In this document: one piece after another, positions 52,656 through 63,424 of the stretch
How positions within the stretch are numbered: position 1 is the first letter of the stretch
Layout of the letters: the number at the start of each line of letters is the position of its first letter
Source of the DNA: Bosea sp. Tri-49
GTDB taxonomy: Bacteria > Pseudomonadota > Alphaproteobacteria > Rhizobiales > Beijerinckiaceae
Assembly: GCF_003952665.1 (NCBI RefSeq)
Contig: NZ_CP017946.1
Span: 2,542,001 to 2,606,000 of the forward strand
Direction of reading: 5' to 3'
Length of the DNA: 64,000 bases
Made by a program: the position numbers and the translations under genes
The notes under the pieces: model-generated
Seen by the model: only the letters and a program-made list of their open reading frames with translations
Told to the model about the DNA's origin: nothing
The model's database searches: none

Positions 52656-53669
52656 TCAAGCGCGCGATCGCAATGCCTCGGTAGCCCGGATGCGGCCTAC
52701 CTCAATGCCGTTCCAGTTCTTCATGACCGTCTCGCGGAAGGGCGCGAAAGCCTCTTCATCGCCACCCTGTCGCGGCAGGAAGCGCTCGATCAGCGCCGCC
52801 ATGGCGATCTCGGTGGCGCGGCCGGCACCATCGTCGCATTTCAGCGCGATGCCATAGCCGAGTTCCGGCAAGGTGCCGCAATAGACGCCCTCGGCGCCGG
52901 TCTTGATGAAGGCGCGGGCGCCGAAGACCTCCATGAAGCGGGTATCGAAGCGGCCGGTGCCGGCGACCATGAAGGGGTTGGCCGCGACTGCCTCGCGGAT
53001 GCGCCGCGCCGCCTCGGCGCGCTTAGGCCCGAGGCCATTGCCGGTGCCGAAGCGGGCGAAGCCGAGCGCCAGCGCCTTCAGCGGCACTGCATAAGTCGGG
53101 ATCGAGCAGCCATCGGTTCCTGAGAGCTCGGCCTTGTGCGCAGCACCGGTCACCTCCTCCAGCGCGGCGCGCACCGCCTGCTGCACCTTGTGACCCTCCT
53201 TCACATAGCCGGCCGGGTCCTCGTCGATGCCACAGGACAGGCAGACGAAGCCGGCATGCTTGCCGGAGCAGTTGTTGTTGAGGGCTGTCGGCTCGCGACC
53301 GGCCTTGGCGAGCGCCCGCGCAGCCGCCTCGCCCATCGGCCAGTGCGCACCGCATTCGAGGCAGGCAGCATCGCGGCCGGCCTTCCTGAGCATACCGAGC
53401 GAGGTCTCGGCATGGAGCTCTTCGCCGGAATGCGAAGAGACCGCGAGCGCGATTTCGGCGTGCGTCAGGCCGTAGCTATCGGCGGCGCCGCTTTCGAGCA
53501 GCGGCAGGGCCTGCAGCGCCTTCACTGCCGAGCGCGGGAAGACCGGCCGCTCGACATCGCCAAGCGAGAGCACCACGGCCCCGTCGGCATCGACGACGAT
53601 CACCGAGCCGCGATGGCGCGATTCGACGGTGCTGCCACGGGTGACTTCGGCGAGAACAGGGTTGTCCAT
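52656..53669 (-). CDS. L-asparaginase, rhizobial (ReAV-like) type
   Basis: 337 residues. The active-site layout matches the Rhizobium etli thermolabile asparaginase: Ser47-x-x-Lys50 (PRSAVK), Ser79 (SSHSGEE), zinc ligands Cys134 and Lys137 (NNNCSGKH) and Cys188 (TDGCSIPT). It belongs to the serine-hydrolase-fold class, unrelated to the E. coli type. Cytoplasmic, no signal peptide. It is divergent from the hydrolase at 53817 and upstream of SulP in the same direction. Confidence 0.9.
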   Translation of the reverse strand: MDNPVLAEVTRGSTVESRHRGSVIVVDADGAVVLSLGDVERPVFPRSAVKALQALPLLESGAADSYGLTHAEIALAVSSHSGEELHAETSLGMLRKAGRDAACLECGAHWPMGEAAARALAKAGREPTALNNNCSGKHAGFVCLSCGIDEDPAGYVKEGHKVQQAVRAALEEVTGAAHKAELSGTDGCSIPTYAVPLKALALGFARFGTGNGLGPKRAEAARRIREAVAANPFMVAGTGRFDTRFMEVFGARAFIKTGAEGVYCGTLPELGYGIALKCDDGAGRATEIAMAALIERFLPRQGGDEEAFAPFRETVMKNWNGIEVGRIRATEALRSRA

Positions 53670-53816
53670 GGGCGGCTCCGGCGCGATCGAGGCTGCGTCT
53701 TGTCGCGTTTGTCGCAGCGCCTGTCAAAAGACCTCGACCGGCCGGGTGCGCATGGAGCAAACTGCCCCCGAACCGAGCCGGCGGCTACAGCCGAGGCGCA
53801 GCAAAACCAGGATCCG

Positions 53817-54641
53817 ATGTCCGTCGACTACGAGACCGAATATAACAATCGCGCCCGTGTGCCGGAGCATCCGGGCATCATCGCCGGCTGGGCCCGCGAT
53901 GCGGCCGCCTATCGTGAGGTCGCCGTCAGCGAGCTTGGCGTGCGCTATGGCGAGGGCCCGCGCCAAACCTACGACCTGTTCAAGCCCGAGGATGTGAAGA
54001 GCAAGGCGATCGTGCTCTTCATCCATGGCGGCTACTGGCAGGCGCTCGACCCGAGCTTCTTCTCGCACATGGCGCGAGGGCTCAATCAACGCGGTGTTCC
54101 CGTCGCCGTCGCCGGCTATGATCTCTGCCCACAGGTCGAGGTCGGCCACATCGTCTGGGAGCTGCAGCAGGCTGCCGCGACCATCTGGCTGCGTTACAAT
54201 CTGCCGGTGGTCGCAGCCGGACATTCGGCCGGCGGCCAGCTCTCCGCCTGCCTGCTGGCGACGGGCTGGAAGAATGTCGATCCGGAGCTTCCCGACCAGA
54301 TCGTGCCGGCCGCCTACGGCATCTCCGGCCTCTACAATCTGAAGCCGCTGACCGAGACCAGCATCAACAAGGCGCTAGGCCTTTCGCACGAGGGGGCGGA
54401 ACGCGAGAGCCCCTTGTTCTGGCCGGCACCGTCAGGGCTGGTGATGGACGCGGTCGTCGGCGGAGCCGAGAGCACCGAGTACCTGAAGCAGAGCCGTAGG
54501 CTCACCGACGTCTGGGGCCTCGAAGGCGTGCGGACGCGCTATCAGGAGATCGATGGCGCCAACCACTTCACCGTGCTCGACACGCTTCCCGATCCCGAAA
54601 GCGGCATGACGCGCCGCATCGCCGCGCTTGCCGGCGCTTGA
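53817..54641 (+). CDS. Arylformamidase-like alpha/beta hydrolase
   Basis: 274 residues, alpha/beta hydrolase with oxyanion motif HGGYW (70-74) and nucleophile elbow GHSAGG (Ser137), then PAAYGISGLYNLKPL and the His region DGANHFTVL. This pattern is that of kynurenine formamidase-like (AFMID/KFase) proteins, but other formamides or esters are possible. ATG 53817 begins the conserved N-terminus; a long frame upstream is antisense to the asparaginase gene. Followed 50 bases later by the RAM-domain gene. Confidence 0.85.
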   Translation: MSVDYETEYNNRARVPEHPGIIAGWARDAAAYREVAVSELGVRYGEGPRQTYDLFKPEDVKSKAIVLFIHGGYWQALDPSFFSHMARGLNQRGVPVAVAGYDLCPQVEVGHIVWELQQAAATIWLRYNLPVVAAGHSAGGQLSACLLATGWKNVDPELPDQIVPAAYGISGLYNLKPLTETSINKALGLSHEGAERESPLFWPAPSGLVMDAVVGGAESTEYLKQSRRLTDVWGLEGVRTRYQEIDGANHFTVLDTLPDPESGMTRRIAALAGA

Positions 54642-54691
54642 TCTTCCCGCGCCAGCGGCTATCGAAGGGCTTGAGGAATCCGGAGCGCGCG

Positions 54692-54928
54692 ATGCAGACC
54701 TTCTTCGTCGAGATCAAATGCAGGCTCGGCAAGACCTATGAGGTCGCCAGCGAACTCGCCGACCGCGAGATCGCCTCGGAAATCTATTCGACCGCCGGCA
54801 ATTACGACATCCTGGCCAAGTTTCATGTCGCGGCCGATGTCGATATCGGCCATTTCGTCGCCCAGAAGGTCCAGTCGATTCCCGAGATCGCCGACACCCA
54901 CACGATCATCACCTTCAAGGCGTTCTGA
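54692..54928 (+). CDS. Stand-alone Lrp/AsnC-type ligand-binding (RAM) domain protein
   Basis: 78 residues consisting only of a RAM domain: FFVEIKCRLGKTYEVASELADREIASEIYSTAGNYDILAKF (read in parts) and HTIITFKAF. There is no HTH, so it cannot bind DNA alone; such proteins may modulate full-length Lrp regulators or act as amino-acid sensors. ATG 54692 has GGAG upstream. Downstream of the hydrolase in the same direction, and convergent with LysR. Confidence 0.85.
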   Translation: MQTFFVEIKCRLGKTYEVASELADREIASEIYSTAGNYDILAKFHVAADVDIGHFVAQKVQSIPEIADTHTIITFKAF

Positions 54929-54931
54929 GCG

Positions 54932-55864
54932 CTATCTGATCGGCGTGGTCAGCCCGTCCTCCGGCTGCATCGCGATCAGCAGATCGGCAAAACGGCGCGC
55001 CGCCGGAGCGACCGAGCCGGCGGACGGAAACAGCAGCATCGTTCGATAGGCGATGGCCGGCGCGAAGCGACGGGCCACCAGCCCCTGCATGCCGCCTAGC
55101 GTCAGGGGAAATGGATTCAGCAAAGCCAGACCGACGCGCTGCCTGACCATCTCGGCGACGAAAACGGCCGCCGTGCCCTCCCCGACCAGGCGCAGGGCCA
55201 CTCCGGCGTCGGCGAAAGCCTGCTCCACCTTGATGCGCTCGGGAAAGCGCCGCGCGAGGGCGATGATCGGCTCGTCGGCAAGATCCTGTGGGCCCAACAC
55301 CTCGCGGTCGGCAAGCGGATGATCTTCCGGCATCAGGACATGCGCCACGGCTTCGCGAATGACCTCGCCATGGATTCCGATATGCGATGCCGACATGTCG
55401 ACCAGCCCGAGATCGACCGCGCGGTCGGCGACCTGCGTGATGACGGTGGAGCTCGTGTCGATCTCGACATTGGCGACGACATCGGGCTCCAGCCGACGGA
55501 ACTCGGCCAGAACCGGCGGCAGGACGAACTGGGCCAGGGTCGGCGGCGTTGCGATGCGCAGCACGCTCGCCTGAACGGCCTGTCCGGGCCAACGATTCAG
55601 CCGGTCGAGCGCTGCGAAGATCGGCTGTGCCTCGGCGTCCAGCGCAAAGGCGTCTGCAGTGGGCACAAGTCGGCCGCTTTCGCGCGAAAACAGAGGCAGG
55701 CCGACATGGGCCTCCAGCGCGGCTAGCGCCCGCGACACGGCGGGCTGCGAAATGCCGAGCATCTGCGCTGCTGCCACCGTCTTGCGGGTCGTGATCATAG
55801 CTTGCAGCACCTCGAGCTCGCGCAGGCTCGGGGTTCGTCGATCGGCGCTCGCCGTATTCACCAT
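54932..55864 (-). CDS. LysR-family regulator of the peptide importer
   Basis: 310 residues: N-terminal winged HTH (about 12-70; ATTRKT-like start, MLGISQPAVSRALAALEAHVG) and a C-terminal substrate-binding domain. It is divergent from the peptide-binding protein gene, so it is the likely regulator of the importer; the inducer is not known. ATG 55864. Confidence 0.93.
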   Translation of the reverse strand: MVNTASADRRTPSLRELEVLQAMITTRKTVAAAQMLGISQPAVSRALAALEAHVGLPLFSRESGRLVPTADAFALDAEAQPIFAALDRLNRWPGQAVQASVLRIATPPTLAQFVLPPVLAEFRRLEPDVVANVEIDTSSTVITQVADRAVDLGLVDMSASHIGIHGEVIREAVAHVLMPEDHPLADREVLGPQDLADEPIIALARRFPERIKVEQAFADAGVALRLVGEGTAAVFVAEMVRQRVGLALLNPFPLTLGGMQGLVARRFAPAIAYRTMLLFPSAGSVAPAARRFADLLIAMQPEDGLTTPIR

Positions 55865-55907
55865 GGTCGCGTTCTGCCCCTATCCGCGCCTCGCATCCGC
55901 CTATGCG

Positions 55908-55939
55908 TTGAGATTATATCATAGCGCGCGCCGTATAAT
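55908..55939 (+). promoter_or_regulatory. Putative promoter of the peptide importer, in the LysR-SBP gap
   Basis: A perfect -10 TATAAT (55934-55939) with a TTGAGA (55908-55913) 20 bases upstream, longer than ideal, as at activator-dependent promoters. A GTATA...TATAC inverted repeat (55933-55951) overlaps the -10. The AT-rich block stands out in this 204-base gap. LysR control is inferred from the divergent layout. Confidence 0.5.
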
Positions 55940-56068
55940 TTACAGGTATACGAAATCGTTCTACAAGCCGGCCCGGGCGAGAACAGGGGCAGACCGGCCA
56001 ATCCGGCGACTCGCCATGCGCGGCTCAGTTGTGAAAGATGGCGCATCAAGGCCATCGGAAGGTTCGGA

Positions 56069-57670
<1,602 letters not shown>

Positions 57671-57749
57671 GCCGGCCCGGCTGAACGCGTCGTCGCCGCC
57701 ATTGGCGGGTTGGGCTGGAGCCCGGCCCGCTTAGCGGGCAACGTCCCAG

Positions 57750-57842
57750 GAGCCGTTCCACGCTCGCCGCCTTCCGGCATCTGGCCGGTACCGGCCGCGC
57801 GGAACGGCTCTATCTTTAACTTGCTCCAGCTTTAAGCTGGAG
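57750..57842 (+). promoter_or_regulatory. Structured spacer in the peptide-importer operon
   Basis: Three inverted repeats follow the binding-protein stop: GAGCCGTTCC / GGAACGGCTC (57750-57759, 57801-57810), an enclosed GGCCGGTACCGGCC palindrome (57783-57796) and CTCCAGCTT / AAGCTGGAG (57824-57842). The last ends 31 bases before the permease start. Such a block can stabilise the upstream message and lower the downstream one; this is inference. No gene is seen in 57671-57873. Confidence 0.6.
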
Positions 57843-57873
57843 GCGGATTGAACGATCCGGAAGGCCCCGGACC

Positions 57874-58851
57874 ATGCTGGCATTCGTCCTGCGCCGCCTG
57901 GCGCAAGCCCTCTTCGTCATCGCGGCGATGCTCGTGATCGTCTTCTTCGGCGTGAACGTCGTCGGCGATCCCATCTACATGCTGATCTCGCCCGAGATGG
58001 ACCAGCAGCAGATCGCCGAGACGGCCCGTGCGCTCGGCCTCGACCGGCCGATCTGGGAGCAGTTCCTGGTCTTCCTGAAGAACGCCGCCCAGGGCGATCT
58101 CGGCCGTTCCTTCGTCCATGGCGAATCCGCCATCAAGCTGATCCTGCACCGCATGCCGGCGACGCTGGAGCTCGCCTTCGTCGCGCTGGTGCTGGCGATC
58201 CTGATCGGCCTGCCGCTCGGCCTCTATGCCGGCCTGAAGCCGGAGAGCCGGCTGTCGCGCTTCATCATGGCGGTCTCGATCCTCGGCTTCTCGCTGCCGA
58301 CCTTCTGGGTCGGCCTGATGCTGATCCTGACTTTCGCGGTCAGCCTCGGCTGGCTGCCGGCGACCGGGCGCGGGCCGACCGTCTCGGTGCTCGGCATCGA
58401 GACCTCGCTCCTGACCATGCAGGGCTGGCAGCACGTCGCCCTGCCGGCGTTCAACCTGGCGCTGCTCAAGATCTCGCTGGTCATCCGCTTGGCGCGAGCC
58501 GGCGCGCGCGAGGCGGCGCTGATGGACTACGTCAAGTTCGCGCGGGCCAAGGGCCTGTCGCAGAGCCGGATCATCGGCGTCCACATCCTGAAGAACATCA
58601 TGATCCCGATCGTCACCGTGCTCGGGCTCGAATTCGGATCGCTCGTCGCCTTCTCGGTGGTGACCGAGACGATCTTCGCCTGGCCCGGCATGGGCCGCCT
58701 GCTGCTCGAGGCGATCACCCGGCTCGATCGGCCGGTGATCGTCGCCTACGTCATGGTCGTCGTCGTGCTGTTCGTCACCATCAACCTCCTGGTCGACCTG
58801 GTCTATTCGGCGCTCGACCCACGCGTACGCCTGACGGAGGCGACATCATGA
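57874..58851 (+). CDS. dppB: Dipeptide ABC transporter permease (DppB-like)
   Basis: 325-residue permease with six helices, N-terminal LRRLAQALFVIAAMLVIVFF, the periplasmic region of DppB/OppB type and EAA-like ALMDYVKFARAKGLSQSRII. Overlaps the next permease by 4 bases. The specific peptide substrate is not known. Confidence 0.92.
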   Translation: MLAFVLRRLAQALFVIAAMLVIVFFGVNVVGDPIYMLISPEMDQQQIAETARALGLDRPIWEQFLVFLKNAAQGDLGRSFVHGESAIKLILHRMPATLELAFVALVLAILIGLPLGLYAGLKPESRLSRFIMAVSILGFSLPTFWVGLMLILTFAVSLGWLPATGRGPTVSVLGIETSLLTMQGWQHVALPAFNLALLKISLVIRLARAGAREAALMDYVKFARAKGLSQSRIIGVHILKNIMIPIVTVLGLEFGSLVAFSVVTETIFAWPGMGRLLLEAITRLDRPVIVAYVMVVVVLFVTINLLVDLVYSALDPRVRLTEATS

Positions 58852-59777
58852 GCGAAGCCGCCCTGCCCTCCACGACTGCCGCCCCGCCGGCCGCTCCCGC
58901 CAAGGAGGAGACGCCGTTCCGCCGCTTCGTCCGCTCTTTCATCGAAGACCGGCTGGCGCTGTTCGGCCTCGCCCTCTTCATCCTGATCGTGCTGCTCGCT
59001 CTGGCCGCCCCGCTGATCGCGCCGCAGAACCCCTATGATCTTGCCAGCGTCGACGTGATGGATTCGCGCCAACCGCCGGGCTCGGCCGCGGGCGAAGGCT
59101 TCACCATGTGGCTCGGCTCGGACGGTGTCGGCCGCGACCTGCTCTCGGGCATCCTCTACGGCCTGCGCATCTCGCTGATGGTCGGCGCCTTCTCGGGCAT
59201 CCTGGCGGCGACGCTCGGGGCGGCGGTCGGCCTGATCGCCGCCTATGCCGGCGGACGCACCGAGAACGCGATCATGCGCCTCGTCGACCTGCAGCTCTCG
59301 CTGCCATCCGTGCTGGTCGCGCTGATCCTGGTGGCTGGCCTCGGCAAGGGCGTCGACAAGATCATCATCGCGCTGGTGATGGTGCAGTGGGCTTACTATG
59401 CTCGCACCGTGCGCGGCTCGGCGCTGGTCGAGCGTCGCAAGGAATATGTCGAGGCGGCGCAATCGCTCGGCCTCTCCCATGCTCGCACCGTCTTCCGGCA
59501 CATCCTGCCGAACTGCCTGGCGCCGGTGATCGTCATCGTCACCGTGCAGACCGCGCATGCGATCTCGCTGGAGGCGACGCTCTCCTTCCTCGGCGTCGGC
59601 CTGCCGCAGACCGAGCCCTCGCTCGGCGTGCTGATCGCCAACGGCTTCCAGTACATGCTCTCGGGCAGCTACTGGATTTCGGTCTTCCCCGGCTTCGCAC
59701 TGCTGATGACGATCGTCTCGATCAACCTGGTCGGCGACCGCCTGCGCGACGTGCTCAACCCGCGCCTGGAGAAGTGA
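58848..59777 (+). CDS. dppC: Dipeptide ABC transporter permease (DppC-like)
   Basis: 309 residues; an N-terminal soluble stretch, then a first helix (about 41-63; LALFGLALFILIVLLALAAPL) and five more, with EAA motif YVEAAQSLGLSHARTVFRHILPN. DppC/OppC pattern LGSDGVGRDLLSGILYG. ATG 58848 overlaps dppB (ATGA). Confidence 0.92.
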   Translation: MSEAALPSTTAAPPAAPAKEETPFRRFVRSFIEDRLALFGLALFILIVLLALAAPLIAPQNPYDLASVDVMDSRQPPGSAAGEGFTMWLGSDGVGRDLLSGILYGLRISLMVGAFSGILAATLGAAVGLIAAYAGGRTENAIMRLVDLQLSLPSVLVALILVAGLGKGVDKIIIALVMVQWAYYARTVRGSALVERRKEYVEAAQSLGLSHARTVFRHILPNCLAPVIVIVTVQTAHAISLEATLSFLGVGLPQTEPSLGVLIANGFQYMLSGSYWISVFPGFALLMTIVSINLVGDRLRDVLNPRLEK

Positions 59778-59779
59778 GC

Positions 59780-60763
59780 ATGGCGCCAGTTCTCGAAGTC
59801 AGCGGTCTCAAGACCCATTTCTTCACCCGCGCCGGCACGGTGAAGTCGGTCGACGGCGTCTCATTCCATGTCGAGCGCGGCGAGGTGCTCGGTCTCGTCG
59901 GCGAGTCTGGTTCCGGCAAATCGGTCACCGGCTTCTCGGTGATGGGTCTGATCGATCCCCCGGGGAGGATCGTCGAGGGCTCGATCAAGCTCAACGGCAA
60001 GGAACTGGTCGGGCTCGACGAGGAGGGCTTCCGCAAGGTCCGCGGTCGCGAGGTCGCGATGATCTTCCAGGACCCGATGATGACGCTGAACCCGGTCTTG
60101 CGCGTCGACACGCAGATGATCGAGGCCGTCACCGCCCATGACAAGGTTTCGCACAAGGCGGCCCGGGAGCGCTCCCGCGACGCGCTCGCCAAGGTCGGCA
60201 TCCCCTCGCCCGAGGAACGCCTCAACGCCTATCCGCATCAGTTCTCCGGCGGCATGCGCCAGCGCGTCGCGATCGCGATCGCCCTGCTGCACCGCCCGCC
60301 TCTGATCATCTGCGACGAGCCGACCACGGCGCTCGACGTCACCATCCAGAGCCAGATCCTGGCCGAGATGCAGGGGCTCTGCGCCGACACCGGCACGGCA
60401 CTGGTCTGGATCACGCATGATCTCGGCGTCGTCGCCGGCCTCGCCGACCGGATCGCGGTGATGTATGCCGGCCGCATCGTCGAGACCGGCGCGGTCGACC
60501 CCGTCCTCGACACTCCGCTTCATCCCTATACCAGCGGGCTGCTCGGCTCGCTGCCGGCAGAAGGTGAGCCCGGAGCCCCCTTGCGCCAGATCAGGGGCTC
60601 GACGCCCTCGCTGGCGCGGCTGCCGCAGGGCTGCGCCTTCGCGGCGCGCTGCGATTACGCGCAGGCCGACTGCCTTTCCCTCGCCCCCGACGTCACCCCC
60701 TTCCCGGGAGCACGCGGCGTGCGCTGCCACCACCCGCTGAACCTCGCCGGAGTCGCGGCATGA
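59780..60763 (+). CDS. dppD: Oligopeptide/dipeptide ABC ATPase (OppD/DppD-like)
   Basis: 327 residues; Walker A GESGSGKS (41-48), signature [15 protein letters not shown], Walker [14 protein letters not shown] and a C-terminal oligopeptide ATPase region with Cys residues ([15 protein letters not shown]). Starts 2 bases after dppC, overlaps the next ATPase by 4 bases. The frame before 59780 lies inside dppC and is not used. Confidence 0.93.
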   Translation: MAPVLEVSGLKTHFFTRAGTVKSVDGVSFHVERGEVLGLVGESGSGKSVTGFSVMGLIDPPGRIVEGSIKLNGKELVGLDEEGFRKVRGREVAMIFQDPMMTLNPVLRVDTQMIEAVTAHDKVSHKAARERSRDALAKVGIPSPEERLNAYPHQFSGGMRQRVAIAIALLHRPPLIICDEPTTALDVTIQSQILAEMQGLCADTGTALVWITHDLGVVAGLADRIAVMYAGRIVETGAVDPVLDTPLHPYTSGLLGSLPAEGEPGAPLRQIRGSTPSLARLPQGCAFAARCDYAQADCLSLAPDVTPFPGARGVRCHHPLNLAGVAA

Positions 60764-61776
60764 CTACGCCGATCCTCACCCTCGAAGGTGTTTCGAAGCG
60801 CTTCACCAAGCCGCTCGACGCTGCCTCGAAATTCGCCAACCTACTCGGCGCCAACTACAGCGAGCAGACCGTCCACGCCGTCGACAGCGTCGACCTCTCG
60901 ATCCGCCAGGGCGAGGTCGTCGGGCTCGTCGGCGAATCCGGTTGCGGCAAGTCGACGCTCGGGCGTGTCGTCGCTGGCGTCCACCATGCCAGTTCCGGCC
61001 GCGTCTCCTGGCGCGGGCGCTACACCAACGAGATGTCGTCGGAGGAGCGGAAAGCGGCGACGCTCGCCATCCAGATGATCTTCCAGGACCCGATGTCCTC
61101 GCTCAATCCGCGCCTGCGCGTCACCGACATTGTCGGCGAGGCGCCGGTCGTGCACGGGCTGGTGCCGAAGGTGCAGCAGGACGCCTATGTTGCCGAGATG
61201 CTCGACCGGGTCGGGCTCGATTCGACCTATCGGCGCCGCTATCCGCACCAGTTCTCCGGCGGCCAGCGCGCCCGCATCGGCATCGCGCGGGCTCTGGCGG
61301 TCAAGCCGCAATTCCTCGTCTGCGACGAGAGCGTGGCCGCTCTTGATGTATCGATTCAGGCCCAAGTCCTGAATCTTTTCATGAAGCTGCGCGACGAACT
61401 TAACCTGACTTATCTCTTTATTAGCCATGATCTCTCGGTGGTCCGGCACCTCTCCGACCGGGTCGTGATCATGTATCTCGGCCGCGTCGTCGAGGCGGCC
61501 CCGGCAGCCGAATTGTTCAAGGGCCCGCAGCACCCCTATGCGCAGGCGCTGCTCGCCAATGTGCCGTCGATCGCGGCGCGCAAGAAGCGCTTCGCTCCGC
61601 TGAAGGGCGAGATCCCCTCGCCGCTACATCCGCCGTCCGGCTGCCATTTCCACCCGCGCTGCCCGCAGGCCGGACCGCGCTGCAGGGTCGAGCGGCCGAT
61701 GCTGAAGGAGATCGCCACCGGGCATGTCGCCGCCTGCCATCTGCACGATGGCGGCGTCGGTGCGCTGGCGGCCTGA
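60760..61776 (+). CDS. dppF: Oligopeptide/dipeptide ABC ATPase (OppF/DppF-like)
   Basis: 338 residues; Walker [10 protein letters not shown] (58-66), signature [15 protein letters not shown], Walker [14 protein letters not shown] and C-terminal [15 protein letters not shown]. The stretch 61341-61440 has 44% GC against about two thirds around it, coding [20 protein letters not shown] and the H-loop (residues about 194-227) with AT-rich codons. It is the last gene of the importer and converges on the LCCL gene 5 bases away. Confidence 0.92.
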   Translation: MTTPILTLEGVSKRFTKPLDAASKFANLLGANYSEQTVHAVDSVDLSIRQGEVVGLVGESGCGKSTLGRVVAGVHHASSGRVSWRGRYTNEMSSEERKAATLAIQMIFQDPMSSLNPRLRVTDIVGEAPVVHGLVPKVQQDAYVAEMLDRVGLDSTYRRRYPHQFSGGQRARIGIARALAVKPQFLVCDESVAALDVSIQAQVLNLFMKLRDELNLTYLFISHDLSVVRHLSDRVVIMYLGRVVEAAPAAELFKGPQHPYAQALLANVPSIAARKKRFAPLKGEIPSPLHPPSGCHFHPRCPQAGPRCRVERPMLKEIATGHVAACHLHDGGVGALAA

Positions 61777-61781
61777 GCTGC

Positions 61782-62168
61782 TCAGATCGCCGACAGCTTC
61801 CAGGCGTACTGATAGCGTCCGTACTGCGTGCTGGTGACACCATTGCGTTCGGTACCGGGGAACTCCTCCGGCGGCGTCACCACCGTCACCCTGAAGACGG
61901 CGCTCTTGCCGGGCTTCAGCAGACCCATATGGACGGCGGCTGCGCCAAGCGTCGAGTCGCCGCTGTAGATGTCGGTGCCCCAGAGCTGGCCTTCCAGGAC
62001 GCCAGTGATGCGGAAATAGTAGACGGCGCCGACCTTCTCGCAGAGCCCGTGCATGTTGGTCGGCGCATCCGAGGCGATCGAGTTCTGCTCGAGCAGCTGC
62101 TTGAGCTGCCGGCGCGAGAGTTTTCCGCGCTTGTCGAAATAGGCGACGAGATCCTGAACGACTTTCAC
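61782..62168 (-). CDS. Cytoplasmic LCCL-domain protein
   Basis: 128 residues. An N-terminal helical part (1-45) precedes an LCCL domain with WGTDIYSGDSTLGAAAVH (63-80) and NGVTSTQYG (109-117). There is no signal peptide and only one Cys (43), so the disulfides of extracellular LCCL domains are absent. It overlaps the VWA gene by 4 bases. Last gene of a MoxR-VWA-LCCL operon; function unknown, possibly a ligand or adaptor for the ATPase system. Confidence 0.8.
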   Translation of the reverse strand: MKVVQDLVAYFDKRGKLSRRQLKQLLEQNSIASDAPTNMHGLCEKVGAVYYFRITGVLEGQLWGTDIYSGDSTLGAAAVHMGLLKPGKSAVFRVTVVTPPEEFPGTERNGVTSTQYGRYQYAWKLSAI

Positions 62169-63424
62169 GATGCGCCTCCCGCTTGCATGACAATCACGCG
62201 TCCATAGGACGGCTGGAACGAGGCTGAAGCTTTCGGCAGCGCCCAGAGCACTGCATAGGGCACTGCCTCGCTGGGATAGGTGATGTCGCCGTCGGTGATG
62301 ACGATCGCCGAGCTGACGCGCGGGTCGTCCGCCAGGGCATCAAGCGCCGGCGTCAGGTCGCTGCCGCCATAGCCGCTGATCTGGTAGTCGGCGAGCGCGG
62401 CCGGCGAGAGCACCTCGTCCGAGGTGACGACGCTGTCGCACTGGACGACGCGGATCTCGTCGACCCCCGCCGCGTCGCAGAAATCGGCGATGGCGCCGAG
62501 CGCCTTCGGGATGTCGTCGCTCATCGAGGCGCTGGTATCGAGGATGACGTTCAGCATCCAGGAATGGCGCTTGCGACCGGGCATCACGAGATCGCTGCGA
62601 TCGTTGCCGCGTCGCGAGGCGCGGGTGTAGGTGCGCTCGCCGGGCGCGGCGCCGTCAAGCCAGGCCTGGAGCGCGACATGCCAGGGCGTGTGGAAGAAGC
62701 CGCGTTGCGCCCGCACGCTCTGCTGCTGGCCGCCTGCGCTGTCACCCCTGCCGCGCAGGGCGCCCATGGCCTTCGCCAGCACCATGCCGCGGCCAGCGAG
62801 GTCGCGGACCGCCCGAGCCCGCTCGGCCTGGTCAGCGCTGTCCTCAGGGAAAAGCTCACGTTCGCGCTGGGCGTCAAGCGCATCGCCCATCGCGCCGGCA
62901 GGCGCCTGCCGGGCTGCGCCGAGCACCTGCTCGACGGTCACGACATGGCCTTCCCAGACTTGAGTCCGCGACGGCATGTAATTGCCGGTGCGGCGCATCT
63001 CCAGTACGATGTCCTCTGCCGAGCGCTCACGTGCGCCTTGCATATCGAGCCCACCGGCCGGGATTTTGGTGGTGCCGAGCGCATGCCGCAGCATGTCGTT
63101 GATGATGTAGTCGTGGGCGTAGTTGAACTCGAGCGTGGCGCTGCCGCGGGCCCGGTCATGGGTCCGCAGCGCCAGGTGCAGTAGCTCATGGGCGAGCACG
63201 AAGACGAGATCGTCGCTGGAGAGCCTGGCCGTGAAGGCCGCGTTGGCCAGCAACCGGCCGGAAGCAAAGACACCCATGGTCGGCACGCGCTCGTCGATCT
63301 CGACGCGCACGGCAGCCGCGAGCCCCGCCAGATGCGGGAACGGCACCGTTACCAGCCGCAAGCCCCGCATGATCCGCGCATGGGTGGCGCGGTCTGCTGT
63401 CGGGAGGTCGGGCGCCGCGCTCAT
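62165..63424 (-). CDS. VWA-like / metallopeptidase-like protein (DUF2201)
   Basis: 419 residues. N-terminal metallopeptidase-like domain with H79-E-L-L-H83 in AHELLHLALRTH, a variable middle, and a C-terminal VWA-like domain with MIDAS D296-T-S-A-S300 and IVITDGDITYP. This is the partner of MoxR ATPases that act as metal-chelatase-like chaperones. Overlaps by 4 bases with both neighbours. Confidence 0.88.
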   Translation of the reverse strand: MSAAPDLPTADRATHARIMRGLRLVTVPFPHLAGLAAAVRVEIDERVPTMGVFASGRLLANAAFTARLSSDDLVFVLAHELLHLALRTHDRARGSATLEFNYAHDYIINDMLRHALGTTKIPAGGLDMQGARERSAEDIVLEMRRTGNYMPSRTQVWEGHVVTVEQVLGAARQAPAGAMGDALDAQRERELFPEDSADQAERARAVRDLAGRGMVLAKAMGALRGRGDSAGGQQQSVRAQRGFFHTPWHVALQAWLDGAAPGERTYTRASRRGNDRSDLVMPGRKRHSWMLNVILDTSASMSDDIPKALGAIADFCDAAGVDEIRVVQCDSVVTSDEVLSPAALADYQISGYGGSDLTPALDALADDPRVSSAIVITDGDITYPSEAVPYAVLWALPKASASFQPSYGRVIVMQAGGAS

